A stretch of DNA of 64,000 nt from Peribacillus sp. FSL P2-0133 (GCF_037975445.1 NZ_CP150254.1:4586001-4650000), one strand, 5' to 3'. Numbered from the stretch's first letter, positions 26,793-35,402 are shown. The notes: generated by a model from the sequence alone, not told the origin. Program-made: numbers and translations.

Positions 26793-26822
26793 TAAAAAGC
26801 TCCCCATCATTTGGGCAGCTCT
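26793..26822 (-). terminator. Terminator of the DUF2798-type gene
   Basis: On the minus strand AGAGCTGCCC, loop AAATGAT, GGGGAGCT, then TTTTATT. Confidence 0.75.
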
Positions 26823-26895
26823 ATAAACTATTTTTCAGGAAAATCCTTTAAATCAATATCCACATTCTTACCGAAATTTTAATTCCTTCTGGCCA

Positions 26896-27177
26896 TTATC
26901 TATTGTCTTCTTCTCTCACTAAAAAATCTTTCTCAATTATTGGCGGTTTTTCTACAAAATTAATTCTTCTCATTATTTGTTGTATTACTCTCGGAAAAAA
27001 GTAAGCTCCAAAGAAAGCACAGATAAAAGCCTGTGACCAAGTTTTTAACCATGTAGATAAGAATATATGATCATAACCACTATTTATTGAGACTAATATA
27101 AATGAAATAAAAATGGACATACTAAAAGCCATAATAAATGCATAAATAATATTTCTGTATTTAACGTTAATACTCAT
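26896..27177 (-). CDS. DUF2798-like small membrane protein
   Basis: 93 residues with two membrane helices (about 9-31, ending FILVSI, and 44-66, AFICAFFGAYFFPRVIQQIM), the layout of the DUF2798 family. It is divergent from the LysR-type gene at 27293 with about 115 bases between, so that regulator may control it. No function is known. Confidence 0.7.
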   Translation of the reverse strand: MSINVKYRNIIYAFIMAFSMSIFISFILVSINSGYDHIFLSTWLKTWSQAFICAFFGAYFFPRVIQQIMRRINFVEKPPIIEKDFLVREEDNR

Positions 27178-27292
27178 TATTTTTCTACTTCAACTCCTGA
27201 CCTAATAATAACTATATTTTATTTCTTCCATTTACATTAGTAAAACCAATTTTTATAATAGTTTTATTAGAATTACTAATGCAAGGAGGTTA

Positions 27293-28162
27293 GTGTGGTT
27301 GAATTCGTATTATGCTTTTATCAAAACCATAGAAACAGGCAGCTTCACAAAAGCTGCTGAAGAACTTGGCTATACTCAGTCCGCCATTAGCCAAATGGTG
27401 CATTCATTAGAGGAAGAACTTTCCACCACTCTTATTTTACGTTCTCGAAAGGGCATTACACTGACACCAGATGGCGAGGAATTTTTGCCATTTATCAGGA
27501 AGGTTTGTAATTCACATAGGGAACTGACTGAAAAGCACAAAGAGATGGAGGGACTGCAAAGCGGCCTTATTCGAATTGGAACCTTTTCCAGTGTTACATG
27601 TCATTGGATACCGGGAATGATCAAAGATTTTAAGGAACTTTACCCAACTGTCCATTTCGAATTACATCAAGGAAATTATACGGAAATCTCAAATTGGATT
27701 AAAGAAGGAAGCGTAGACTTTGGCTTTGTGAATTCAAATGTTTCGGACCTAACTACGATACCCTTGCAGGAAGATGAAATGCTGGCTGTAATGCCAGTAA
27801 ACCATCCTTTAGCATCATCCACAAAAGTATCATTGAAACAGTTGCTAAAAGATCCTTATATTCTGTTGGATGAGGGAGTTATAAATGAACCATTAATAGG
27901 TTTTAAACAGTACAATTTTGAACCTGATACACAATACCGAGTATTTGATCCCTATGCGATTATGTCCATGATTGAACAAGGGCTTGGCATTTCGATTTTA
28001 CCGAAACTTCTCTTAAATAAATGTCCCTATAATATTGTTACGAAAGCTATCTCTCCTTCTATTATTCGAACAATTACTTTGGCGTATAAGGATAAAAGGG
28101 TATTGCCAATAGCTAGCAGGTATTTTATTGACTTTATTATTGAAAGGTATAGGGAAGCTTAA
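27293..28162 (+). CDS. LysR-family transcriptional regulator
   Basis: About 289 residues. The N-terminal winged helix-turn-helix is clear (GSFTKAAEELGYTQSAISQM, residues about 17-36), followed by a substrate-binding domain (GLIRIGTFSSVTCHWIPGMI) with a closing GLGISILPKLLL. The ribosome site AAGGAGG (27283-27289) is only three bases from GTG 27293 and nine from TTG 27299, so TTG is a real alternative. It is divergent from the DUF2798-type gene, its likely target. The effector is unknown. Confidence 0.9.
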   Translation: MWLNSYYAFIKTIETGSFTKAAEELGYTQSAISQMVHSLEEELSTTLILRSRKGITLTPDGEEFLPFIRKVCNSHRELTEKHKEMEGLQSGLIRIGTFSSVTCHWIPGMIKDFKELYPTVHFELHQGNYTEISNWIKEGSVDFGFVNSNVSDLTTIPLQEDEMLAVMPVNHPLASSTKVSLKQLLKDPYILLDEGVINEPLIGFKQYNFEPDTQYRVFDPYAIMSMIEQGLGISILPKLLLNKCPYNIVTKAISPSIIRTITLAYKDKRVLPIASRYFIDFIIERYREA

Positions 28163-28379
28163 AATAATACCTATTCATTGTTGCAGCAATTCTTGAGACC
28201 CGTTACTTGTTTCATAAAATAAATCCAAATACCGTTTTTGCCATTCAGCTTATTTTCCCTTTGAATCATGTTTTTATAACTGACATTTTTGATGGGAAGA
28301 TAAATTGCATTTGGCTTTAAATGGCACGTCATGTTCGCCTTTTCTGGGAAATAATAATCACGAAAGGATGTGGATGTTG

Positions 28380-29027
28380 ATGTCATTAGAATGGTTTGAC
28401 AGAGTTAGCGGGGAATTGCAGGATCATCTTCAATCAATTTGTGAGAAATACGACCGTAATGGCAGTATGATCGTGGAGCGCGGGTCGAAGCATCCACGGA
28501 TCGAGTTTTATACAGAGCTTGATGACAATGAGAGGGATTATTTTTCCACGCTGTTTTTTGATCCGTATAATGAAGAATTTTATATGGAATCGTTTGAGCC
28601 GGATTTAGGTCAGATCAGTAAGGTCATCCTTGCAGACATTGAAGATATCGTCGATGCTGTCCACGAGAGCTTCCATAACTATTTGGAAGAGGATGATGCC
28701 GATTACGAATATGCTATGGATATGGATGATGAAAATAATGATTTGTATGATCCAGACGGCGAAGAATCCGATATATACGAAATCGATGTAGATTGGGAAA
28801 CGCCTGAAGTGACCGCCTATATTCAGGATAATGAAGTGGAGGTCACCTACCAATTTGGTATCGTTCAGGAAACAGGTGATGGTGTGCTGAAACGGATCAA
28901 CCGGATTCGGACAGCGGATGATGACCTGATAAAGGATGAAACGAATTTCATTTTCAGCAAGGAAGAAGCAAGCACGATCATCGCCATGATCGCCAGTCAT
29001 ATGGATTCACTTAGTGAAATGGAATAA
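28380..29027 (+). CDS. Acidic protein of unknown function
   Basis: 215 residues from ATG 28380, after AAAGGATGTGG. The protein is strongly acidic, with a run rich in Asp, Glu and Tyr around residues 96-130. There is no signal peptide or membrane segment. Its first half (SLEWFDRVSGELQDHLQSIC) and the final helix look globular. I do not recognise a named family. It is a single gene with a strong terminator; 28163-28379 before it shows nothing I can support. Confidence 0.75.
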   Translation: MSLEWFDRVSGELQDHLQSICEKYDRNGSMIVERGSKHPRIEFYTELDDNERDYFSTLFFDPYNEEFYMESFEPDLGQISKVILADIEDIVDAVHESFHNYLEEDDADYEYAMDMDDENNDLYDPDGEESDIYEIDVDWETPEVTAYIQDNEVEVTYQFGIVQETGDGVLKRINRIRTADDDLIKDETNFIFSKEEASTIIAMIASHMDSLSEME

Positions 29028-29036
29028 AAAAACCAA

Positions 29037-29074
29037 CAAAACCTTGTCCATGATCATCATGGACAAGGTTTTAT
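29037..29074. terminator. Bidirectional terminator
   Basis: AAAACCTTGTCCATGATC pairs with its complement (GATCATGGACAAGGTTTT), a nearly perfect long hairpin between the converging acidic-protein and csgA genes. Confidence 0.88.
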
Positions 29075-29328
29075 CATATAATAATCAGTTCATATACCTC
29101 TGATAATTGCGTGACCCGTTCCGTATCACTCGCTTCCTTCGCATGCTTGATTTCCTGAGGAAGAATATGGTTAAGGAGGCTGGCTTCTTTACCGGATAGC
29201 TTATTGACGAGTTCTTCTTCAGAATGAAAATGTCCGCTTTTAATTTTATTATATATTTCCTGCGCTGCAGGATATTGGTCCGTATAGTTAGATAATATCT
29301 CACGTAAGTAACCAATCGTACGATCCAT
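29074..29328 (-). CDS. csgA: Sigma-G-dependent sporulation protein CsgA
   Basis: 84 residues from ATG 29328, after AAAGGGATGG. MDRTIGYLREILSNY, EEELVNKLSGKEASLLNHIL and EIKHAKEASDTERVTQLSEV match what I recall of B. subtilis CsgA, a forespore-made protein of about 80 residues. No biochemical role is known. Helical, charged, no export signal. Confidence 0.8.
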   Translation of the reverse strand: MDRTIGYLREILSNYTDQYPAAQEIYNKIKSGHFHSEEELVNKLSGKEASLLNHILPQEIKHAKEASDTERVTQLSEVYELIII

Positions 29329-29403
29329 CAAACCATCCCTTTCGAATGTTAGATTTTTGCTTACATGCTATACCTTCCCCCATTTTTTGATGATAAATTC
29401 CTA

Positions 29404-29432
29404 AAAAAAAGATATCCAAGTCAATGGATACC
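29404..29432 (-). terminator. Terminator of the membrane protein-XRE operon
   Basis: On the minus strand GGTATCCATTG, ACTTGGATATC, then TTTTTTTTAG. It lies just after the XRE gene stop. Confidence 0.75.
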
Positions 29433-29437
29433 TCTAA

Positions 29438-29635
29438 TCAGTCTTCCTCCCAAAACAAATCATCCAATGTACGTGATAATGCTTTACAAATACCGACACA
29501 CAAACTTAATGAGGGATTATACTTTCCGGCTTCAATCAATCCTATCGTTTGCCTGGAAACGCCAACAATTTTGGCCAGTTCATCTTGTGACAGGTCCTTT
29601 TCTACTCTCGCAAGCTTCAGTTTTATATTTTTCAA
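29438..29635 (-). CDS. XRE-family regulator, short type
   Basis: 65 residues, essentially a single helix-turn-helix domain (LSQDELAKIVGVSRQTIGLIE) with the YNPSLSLCVGICKAL tail typical of the YvaO/Cro-like short regulators that act with small membrane proteins. It is encoded ten bases after the four-helix membrane protein gene; such pairs are common in Bacillaceae and the regulator probably controls its own operon. Confidence 0.9.
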   Translation of the reverse strand: MKNIKLKLARVEKDLSQDELAKIVGVSRQTIGLIEAGKYNPSLSLCVGICKALSRTLDDLFWEED

Positions 29636-29645
29636 GGGAAGGCAC

Positions 29646-30158
29646 CTACAATTTCTTATTATCTTCGCTATTTTTCATTCCGATTTTCTTCGCCAGCAAG
29701 TATATACCACCAAAAAACAAAAGTAAAATCGGCAAATAGATCATAATGGATACAAACGATACCAATACAAAATACCATACGCCCTGGGAACTGCCATCCG
29801 CATAGTTTACAGCACTATTCACCCCCATGAATATGGCGATGATGAGAGCTAAAGCAACCGAACCAAAAATCGTCTTCCTGCTCATCGGTGTTTTGCTTGT
29901 ACGGTCATGTATTTCCACTTCATCCCAGAATACACCTAAGAAAATGGAACGAGCTAAGTAATACAGTCCTCCTGCAACAATGATCACGAATTCCAGATAT
30001 AGCTCCCCGCTGCCTGCACCATATTTATATAGTTTGAAAAGTACACTCACCAGGCAAATGGCCAAGATGACGTGATACATTTCTTTATAAATTTTATTTC
30101 TTACATGCTCAACCCGCTCATCCGTGATCTTTTTCGTTCGTCTAAATAAATCCATCAT
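29646..30158 (-). CDS. Four-helix membrane protein (DUF6773-like)
   Basis: About 170 residues from ATG 30158, six bases after GGAGGT. Four membrane segments are visible: about 30-48, 56-76, 98-118 and 130-155, with a cytoplasmic charged head (MMDLFRRTKKITDERVEHVR). It is co-transcribed with a short XRE regulator. I recall similar proteins under DUF6773; no role is known. Confidence 0.75.
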   Translation of the reverse strand: MMDLFRRTKKITDERVEHVRNKIYKEMYHVILAICLVSVLFKLYKYGAGSGELYLEFVIIVAGGLYYLARSIFLGVFWDEVEIHDRTSKTPMSRKTIFGSVALALIIAIFMGVNSAVNYADGSSQGVWYFVLVSFVSIMIYLPILLLFFGGIYLLAKKIGMKNSEDNKKL

Positions 30159-30262
30159 CGATCGACCTCCATTTAATTCCATTACTTACTCTTATTATAT
30201 GATTTATTTTACTTTTTGCAACATATATATTACATTTTATAATTTATAAATGGCAATACGCA

Positions 30263-30303
30263 TAAAAAAAAGGTATCCACACGTCAAGTATGGATACCTT
30301 TTT
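30263..30303. terminator. Bidirectional terminator-like hairpin
   Basis: AAAAAAAGGTATCCA pairs with TGGATACCTTTTT. It sits upstream of the membrane protein operon and immediately left of the 21-bp tandem array. Confidence 0.7.
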
Positions 30304-30306
30304 AAG

Positions 30307-30408
30307 ATTTTACTCGTAAGTTTTGGGGATTTACTCGTGAATTTCAAGCATTTACTCGTGAGTTTTGGGGTTTTACTCGTGAATTTCAAGGTTTTACTCG
30401 TGAATTCA
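30307..30408. repeat. 21-bp tandem repeat array, five units
   Basis: TTACTCGT occurs at 30310, 30331, 30352, 30373 and 30394, an exact 21-base period. The intervening parts alternate between GAATTTCAAG and GAGTTTTGGGG. Each unit therefore reads about TTTACTCGTGARTTTNRRGN. There are no unique spacers, so it is not CRISPR. Two helical turns per unit would place the boxes on one face of the DNA, suggesting a protein-binding array. Confidence 0.85.
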
Positions 30409-30449
30409 TCATTATAAATATCCCTTCAATACTTATTTAACAGCAAATA

Positions 30450-30479
30450 CAAAAACTCCATTTTTTAAAAATGGAGTTA
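30450..30479 (-). terminator. Terminator of the RibD-like reductase gene
   Basis: On the minus strand AACTCCATTTTTAA pairs with AATGGAGTT, then TTTGTATTT. Confidence 0.8.
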
Positions 30480-30529
30480 CTCTCTTTTTATCTACATATG
30501 AGTTTTAAGCCTATCATCATGCTTTTCAA

Positions 30530-31099
30530 TTACCCTTCATTAAGATGATAGCAAAGTTGAACAACGCCAGAGGAAAATCTTTTTGTATCAACCAGTTTTA
30601 GATTCAATCTCTCCTTCATGTCAATAAACAAAGGTTTTCCTTCCCCTAAAACAACAGGGTGAACAGATAACCTAAATTCATCAACCAGCCCAAATCTTAT
30701 AAAAGTTGTAATAAGACTTGCCCCGCCATAAAGCCAGATGTCTTTACCAGGCTTTTTCTTTAATTTATTTACTTCTTCAACAATATTATCATTTATGATT
30801 GTTACTTTATCATCAGTGCTTTTTTTTGTTTTGGAAAACATGAATTTTTCTTTGCCATGAACTAAATTCCACATTTCTTTTTCAGTATCAGATACCTCAT
30901 TTTCTGGAGTATATTGTCCCCATAAATCATAGCTTTTTCTCCCATAAAAAATAGTATCAATTTGATTTAAGAAATCAATGAACCCCATTTCAGAGTCCAT
31001 AATGCACCAGTCCACTTCCCCTTTCGGCCCTTCAATAAATCCATCTAAAGTAACTGCTAAATCTAAAACTATTCTTCTCGGTCTTTCGTTAATGGCCAT
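30530..31099 (-). CDS. Dihydrofolate reductase family protein (RibD C-terminal-like)
   Basis: 189 residues. RRIVLDLAVTLDGFIEGPKG, DTIFYGRKSYDLW, DIWLYGGASLITTFI and VHPVVLGEGKPLF are the standard motifs of YwjB/YyaP-type proteins related to the reductase domain of RibD. They bind NADPH; the substrate of stand-alone members is unknown. ATG 31099 follows AAAGGAG. Single gene. Confidence 0.92.
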   Translation of the reverse strand: MAINERPRRIVLDLAVTLDGFIEGPKGEVDWCIMDSEMGFIDFLNQIDTIFYGRKSYDLWGQYTPENEVSDTEKEMWNLVHGKEKFMFSKTKKSTDDKVTIINDNIVEEVNKLKKKPGKDIWLYGGASLITTFIRFGLVDEFRLSVHPVVLGEGKPLFIDMKERLNLKLVDTKRFSSGVVQLCYHLNEG

Positions 31100-31314
31100 A
31101 CTTTTAGCTCCTTTGTATTATAGAATTTCCCTTGTTATAACATCATAAGGTTTCGACCGCTCAGCGAGACACTTGCCCCTGACCGATGCCGGACAAATAC
31201 CTGCTGCTTTTAAGCTTCATACAAAAGTTTCTTCCGTTTCGCTTACATGTAGTTTTATATTACAGCTTCTATCATAGTATTAAAAGATTGTATTAAAAAC
31301 TAAGGAGACTCGCG

Positions 31315-32241
31315 ATGAAAGCAATGGTATGCACAAAATACGGTTCACCCGATGTACTGGAACTCCAAGAGGTGGCAAAACCAACGCCCAAGGACAACGA
31401 AATCCTGGTAAAGGTCCACGCGGCAACAGTGGCTTCAGGAGACATAAGAGTCCGGAGTTTCAATAGCCCCCTCTTATTATGGCTGCCGATGCGAATCTTC
31501 CTGGGGCTTAGAAAACCGCGAAAATCAATACTCGGAGTGGAGCTGGCCGGGGAAATAGAGGAAACGGGCAGGGATGTGAAAAAATTCAAAAAAGGCGACC
31601 AGATTTTTGCCATGACTGGAATGAATTTTGGAGCTCATGCCGAATACACATGCTTACCTGAAGACGGCCAAATAGCTATAAAGCCTGCCAATGTGACCTA
31701 TGAGGAAGCCGCCGCCATTTCTTTTGGGGGAACGACAGCCCTGCATTTTTTCAGAAAAGCCAATATCCAGGACGGGCAAAAAGTCCTCATCTACGGAGCA
31801 TCCGGTTCAGTAGGAACTTCAGCCGTACAGCTAGCCAAATACTTTGGAACAGAAGTTACCGGAGTATGCAGTGCCGCTAATTTTGAATTGGTGAAATCAT
31901 TGGGAGCAGATGAGGTAATTGATTATACCGAGGAGGATTTCACGGAAAGACAAGAGCGATATGACATCATCTTTGATGCAGTCGGGAAAAGCTCGAAAGC
32001 CACTTGCAAGAAGGCACTGACCCCGAACGGGCGATACGTGTCCGTCGAAGGACAAGGAATAGCAAAGGTACTTACGGAAGATTTATTACTTCTCAAGGAG
32101 CTTATCGAAACTGAAAAAATAAAATCGGTCATTGATAAACGCTACCCGCTGGAACAGATTCCCGAGGCTCATAGATATGTAGAACAAGGACATAAAAAGG
32201 GAAATGTAGTCATAACTTTGGTTGATCATGGTAGATCCTGA
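31315..32241 (+). CDS. Zinc-binding-dehydrogenase-family NADPH oxidoreductase (quinone oxidoreductase-like)
   Basis: 308 residues of the medium-chain dehydrogenase fold: a GroES-like N-terminal domain ([32 protein letters not shown]) and a nucleotide-binding domain with [16 protein letters not shown]. The cysteine and histidine zinc ligands of true alcohol dehydrogenases are absent, which points to the NADPH:quinone reductase subgroup. Substrate unknown. ATG 31315 follows AAGGAG. Single gene. Confidence 0.92.
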   Translation: MKAMVCTKYGSPDVLELQEVAKPTPKDNEILVKVHAATVASGDIRVRSFNSPLLLWLPMRIFLGLRKPRKSILGVELAGEIEETGRDVKKFKKGDQIFAMTGMNFGAHAEYTCLPEDGQIAIKPANVTYEEAAAISFGGTTALHFFRKANIQDGQKVLIYGASGSVGTSAVQLAKYFGTEVTGVCSAANFELVKSLGADEVIDYTEEDFTERQERYDIIFDAVGKSSKATCKKALTPNGRYVSVEGQGIAKVLTEDLLLLKELIETEKIKSVIDKRYPLEQIPEAHRYVEQGHKKGNVVITLVDHGRS

Positions 32242-32269
32242 CATAACCTACTTCAAATGCTTGGACATG

Positions 32270-32308
32270 AAAATACCCCTTGGACAATTGGATCTGAAGG
32301 GGTATTTC
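32270..32308 (+). terminator. Terminator-like hairpin after the oxidoreductase gene
   Basis: AAATACCCCTT pairs with AAGGGGTATTT; the following T tract is short (TTTCGT). Confidence 0.6.
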
Positions 32309-32403
32309 GTCACGTAATTATGATGTCATTATGCAGGAAGTGTTGAAACTTTTTCCAGTAATAAACGTATATGGAAGATATATAGCCATTTCTGGAGGAC
32401 TCA

Positions 32404-32757
32404 ATGAATATAGATGCAATCGTACGATTAGTTTTAATGTTAGGGATTCCGGCCTTCATGATGTGGCGGGGTTATAAAAAGATGTCAGAAGAAGAACAAA
32501 ATGATGTGAAAACCGATTTTACGAGTAAGCATTTTATCTCTACAATTGGTTTAGTCGCACTCAGTCTACTATTCTTTTTGCTTGAACCAATTTTTGAAAT
32601 GACTTGGATGAAGATGATTGGCGCTGTATTTCTATCTATCGGAATAATGGTGAGCATTGTTTTGACATGGGTAGATGCCCCCTCAAAAAGGAAGGCAGTG
32701 CTAAAAATTATCACTTTATTAATCGCCCTGTCTATCATGTTATGGGCGAATTATTAA
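32404..32757 (+). CDS. Four-helix membrane protein of unknown function
   Basis: 117 residues with helices at about 5-21, 46-62, 69-89 and 97-115, and a short charged loop after the first (KKMSEEEQNDVKTDFTSK). GGAGG lies 10 bases before ATG 32404. I do not recognise a named family. It is followed at once by a GCAGAGG-type hairpin terminator. Confidence 0.75.
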   Translation: MNIDAIVRLVLMLGIPAFMMWRGYKKMSEEEQNDVKTDFTSKHFISTIGLVALSLLFFLLEPIFEMTWMKMIGAVFLSIGIMVSIVLTWVDAPSKRKAVLKIITLLIALSIMLWANY

Positions 32758-32785
32758 ATAGGTGCAGCCCTCTGCACCTATTCTT
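32757..32785 (+). terminator. Terminator of the membrane protein gene
   Basis: AATAGGTGCAG pairs with CTGCACCTATT, then TCTTCT. The proximal arm begins at the stop codon. Confidence 0.75.
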
Positions 32786-32831
32786 CTATCCTGTTATCAT
32801 TTTTCTCCCAGTTTGATTTCAGAAACCTAAA

Positions 32832-33260
32832 TAACTATTAAGAAAATCATAGTCTTGTATTCATGGATCGGGATGAGCCATTCCGACCCTCTCCAGACTA
32901 TAGCCAAATTGGAAGAAAAGTCAGTTTACCTATAGTTTTTTTATTTGTAAAACGCTCCAGTTGATTGGAACGGAAGGTACGAGACTCCTGCGGGAAAAGC
33001 GCGTCTAGGGGAGACCCCGCAGGCGCAAGCCGAGGAGGCTCCACGACCGCCCGCGGAAAGCGAGTACCTGGAGTGGAAATCAACGATCAGATTTACAAAC
33101 CCTCAAAAAAAAATGTTCCAGTTTGATTTCAGAAACCCGCTCCCTTTCCGCCGACTGTCTGACAAGCCTCATCAAAGCAAGCGTCTGTGGGGTCTCGGCT
33201 AACCAGTTATTCGGCAGGAGTGTCGCAAATTTCTTCAATCCAATGAGGGGGTTATAAAAA
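32832..33260 (+). repeat. Composite dispersed repeat, copy 1 of a tandem pair
   Basis: In order: a lead segment (AACTATTAAGAAAATCATAG), hairpin H (ACTATAGCCAAATTGG...TTTACCTATAGT with T tract, 32901-32945), R1 (32955-33083), and R2 (33120-33245). All modules occur elsewhere in the window. No gene is present. Confidence 0.85.
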
Positions 33261-33505
33261 AACTATTAAGAAAACCATAGTCTTGTAATCATGAATCCGG
33301 ATGAGCCATTTCGACCCCCTCCAGACTATAGCCAAATTAGAATAAAAGTAGTTTGCCTATAGTTTTTTTATTTGAAAAACGCTCCAGTTGATTGGAGCGG
33401 GTGTTCGAGACTCCTGCGGGAAAAGCGTGTCCAAGGGAGACCCCACAGGCGAGCGCCGAGGGCGGACCGCCCGCGGAAAGCGAGTGCCCTACGTTCCAAT
33501 CAACG
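33261..33505 (+). repeat. Composite dispersed repeat, copy 2 (H and R1 only)
   Basis: A direct repeat of the first 250 bases of the 32832 copy: the lead AACTATTAAGAAAACCATAG, hairpin H (33331-33371) and R1 (33386-33505), the last with a small deletion in its GC-rich centre. It ends 117 bases before the riboswitch. Confidence 0.85.
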
Positions 33506-33621
33506 TTTTTAACGAACCGCCCCCCTTAAATCCGAACATTAAATTATATTTATACTTTATTGTTCACTTTTTTGTTGATTATCTATCATTTGTTTGTTAT
33601 ATTAGAAAAGTAATAATCGTA

Positions 33622-33700
33622 ATTTACTCGTATATGCTCGGAAATATGGTCTGAGCGTTTCTACCTGGTTCCCAGTGAAAGAACTAGACTACGAGTTAAA
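33622..33700 (+). promoter_or_regulatory. Purine riboswitch aptamer (guanine type)
   Basis: All conserved parts are present: P1 arms ACTCGT (33626-33631) and ACGAGT (33691-33696); J1/2 TATAT; P2 GCTCGG/TCTGAGC with loop AATATGG; J2/3 GTTTCTACC; P3 CTGGTTC/GAACTAG; and J3/1 GACTACGAG. The base at the ligand-pairing position is C (as in xpt), which predicts guanine or hypoxanthine rather than adenine. It precedes a lipoprotein nucleosidase gene. Confidence 0.92.
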
Positions 33701-33840
33701 GTATTCGGCTGCCCGCTTTCTTGAGCAGCTAATGATTAAGCATTATAATCATTTTGCTTAATCACCTTTACTTTGACTATCGTAGGTCTAGAAGGCAGTA
33801 ATCATTCTGCCGTTCTGGACCTTTTTCTTTGACCGCAACT
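33701..33840 (+). terminator. Riboswitch expression platform with terminator
   Basis: AGGTCTAGAAGGCAG pairs with CTGCCGTTCTGGACCT and is followed by TTTTCTTT (33784-33840). CTTTGACTATCGTAG (33772-33786) overlaps the terminator arm and can instead pair with CTACGAGTTAAAG, which contains the 3' arm of P1. Ligand binding would therefore free the terminator and shut the gene off. An additional hairpin (TGATTAAGCA/TGCTTAATCA) lies between. Confidence 0.85.
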
Positions 33841-33887
33841 GCGAGTGTATCAAACAATCGAATAAATATGTTTTAAGGAGAAATTAT

Positions 33888-34769
33888 ATGAGAAAAAACA
33901 TGTTCAAAAAGTACACTATATTAGGAATCATTGCATTACTTTTCGTGTCGGTGATTGCAGCATGCAGTTCTGCTTCCAAAAATGAAACGGCCGAAAAAAA
34001 GACTCAAAGGCCTATCATGATTCAAGGTCCAATGCCAATCGAAGCTGAAAATTTCGCGAAAAGGTTAAAAAATGTTAAAGAAGAAAAATCAGGGGATTTT
34101 GTGTTTTACATTGGAACGTTAGACAATTATCCTGTAATCGTTGCAAAAACAGGTAAAGGGATGGAAAATACAGCTGCCGCTACAGCATTGGCCATTGAAA
34201 AATATAACCCTATTGCCATCATCAATCAAGGAACATCAGGCGGACATGATCCAAGCCTAAACGTTTTTGATATTGTTTTAGGAAAAAGAACGGTAAACCT
34301 AGGTTCATTAAAAACAGCAGATAAAACTGAAAACCAAGGAATTGATCCAACCATTTGGAAACCGATGGACCTAATGGCTTCTGAAGGAAGTGCAGGAGAA
34401 GATCCTAACGCTGAAAAACCACGCTTCTACGAGGGAGATAAGGATTTACTCGCAGCTGCTCATGCAGTTAAAGATACTTACACAAAAGGTAAGGTTGTCG
34501 ATGGTACTATCGGTTCTGCAGACGTTTGGAATAATGAAGTGGATCGGATTAAGTGGTTCCATACGAAATATGGTACATCTGTTGAAGAAATGGAAGGAGC
34601 TGCGGCAGCACAAATCGCCAAAACTTACGATGTTCCCTTCTTAGGTATACGAGTACTATCCAATAATAAAACGAACGGCGGTAAATATAACCCTAATACA
34701 GCAGCAGCCAATCAAGAATATGTTTATGAAGTAGTCAAAAAATATATCTCTACGATGCCAAGCAAATAA
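33888..34769 (+). CDS. Exported lipoprotein of the purine nucleosidase/phosphorylase (MTA/SAH nucleosidase-like) family
   Basis: 293 residues. A lipoprotein signal (residues about 8-29, with lipobox VIAAC, Cys about 29) is followed by a nucleoside phosphorylase-superfamily domain: VAKTGKGMENTAAATALAI, IINQGTSGGHDPSL (the phosphate/ribose loop), TIGSADVWNN, and VEEMEGAAAAQIAK, whose MEG motif binds ribose. It should sit on the outer face of the membrane and release bases from nucleosides such as methylthioadenosine, or other purine nucleosides. Control by a guanine-type riboswitch supports a purine salvage role. ATG 33888 follows AAGGAG. Confidence 0.88.
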   Translation: MRKNMFKKYTILGIIALLFVSVIAACSSASKNETAEKKTQRPIMIQGPMPIEAENFAKRLKNVKEEKSGDFVFYIGTLDNYPVIVAKTGKGMENTAAATALAIEKYNPIAIINQGTSGGHDPSLNVFDIVLGKRTVNLGSLKTADKTENQGIDPTIWKPMDLMASEGSAGEDPNAEKPRFYEGDKDLLAAAHAVKDTYTKGKVVDGTIGSADVWNNEVDRIKWFHTKYGTSVEEMEGAAAAQIAKTYDVPFLGIRVLSNNKTNGGKYNPNTAAANQEYVYEVVKKYISTMPSK

Positions 34770-34803
34770 GGCCGGCCCGGAAGGATACTATCCCTATAAT
34801 GAA

Positions 34804-34852
34804 ATAAAGAAGAGCACATATTATATACGATAATATGTGCTCTTCTTTTATT
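34804..34852. terminator. Bidirectional terminator
   Basis: AAAGAAGAGCACATATTAT pairs with ATAATATGTGCTCTTCTTT, a perfect 19-bp stem with TTTA after it. It serves the lipoprotein gene and the converging gene whose last codons overlap its right arm. Confidence 0.9.
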
Positions 34853-35228
34853 CGCGGAAGAGTGTGCCCGATTCTTCCTCCTTACAAAATAATAAGCTGA
34901 GGTTATTCAACGTGTAAAGTCTAGCGGTAAAAATGAATAAATCACTGTAGTTATTTTCAACGTACTCTTCAATGATGCCCATCCCTTTCCTGAATCTATC
35001 AACTAATAAATGCGTGTAGTTTTCATCCCAGGTAAACCTGTTGATTCGTTTAAGTTCATCTGCCAATACTTGAAACTTAAACTCCTCAACAAGAAGCTTC
35101 AATTGATACAATTTATCTCTATTTAAACAAAAGCAATTGTTTTCATTTTCATGATTTTCCCGGACGAATGTAATGAAACCATTTATATTATCAGCCAACA
35201 TATTCGCTATTTGCATCTCGAAGTTCAT
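34848..35228 (-). CDS. Protein of unknown function
   Basis: 126 residues from ATG 35228, nine bases after GAGGAG (an ATG at 35237 abuts the ribosome site). The protein is helical and charged, with NFEMQIANMLADNINGFITF at the start and a Cys pair (NCFCLNRDKL) near residue 31. No signal peptide or membrane helix. I do not recognise a family. Single gene, convergent with the riboswitch-controlled gene. Confidence 0.65.
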   Translation of the reverse strand: MNFEMQIANMLADNINGFITFVRENHENENNCFCLNRDKLYQLKLLVEEFKFQVLADELKRINRFTWDENYTHLLVDRFRKGMGIIEEYVENNYSDLFIFTARLYTLNNLSLLFCKEEESGTLFRE

Positions 35229-35365
35229 TTCTAACATCTCCTCAATGTCTAAAAATCTATATGAAGAGTGTATGTTTTGAAATGATATTTTAACACCAGC
35301 AATTCTTTTTTAGAGATAGATTTCCTTATTTCGCATGCGCATTTCCTTCTATGATAGATTTACAC

Positions 35366-35402
35366 AAAAAAAATTGCCCCCTTTCTTTCCAAGGGGACAA
35401 TC
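35366..35402 (-). terminator. Terminator of the ZIP transporter gene
   Basis: On the minus strand GATTGTCCCCTTGG pairs with AAGGGGGCAATTT, followed by TTTTTGTG. Confidence 0.85.

Noticed and set aside
28171-28386. 71-residue minus-strand frame
   Set aside because: No ribosome site or family likeness, and it overlaps the start region of the acidic protein gene.
30307-30408. Possible CRISPR array
   Set aside because: The period is 21 bases with no unique spacers, and no cas genes are present.
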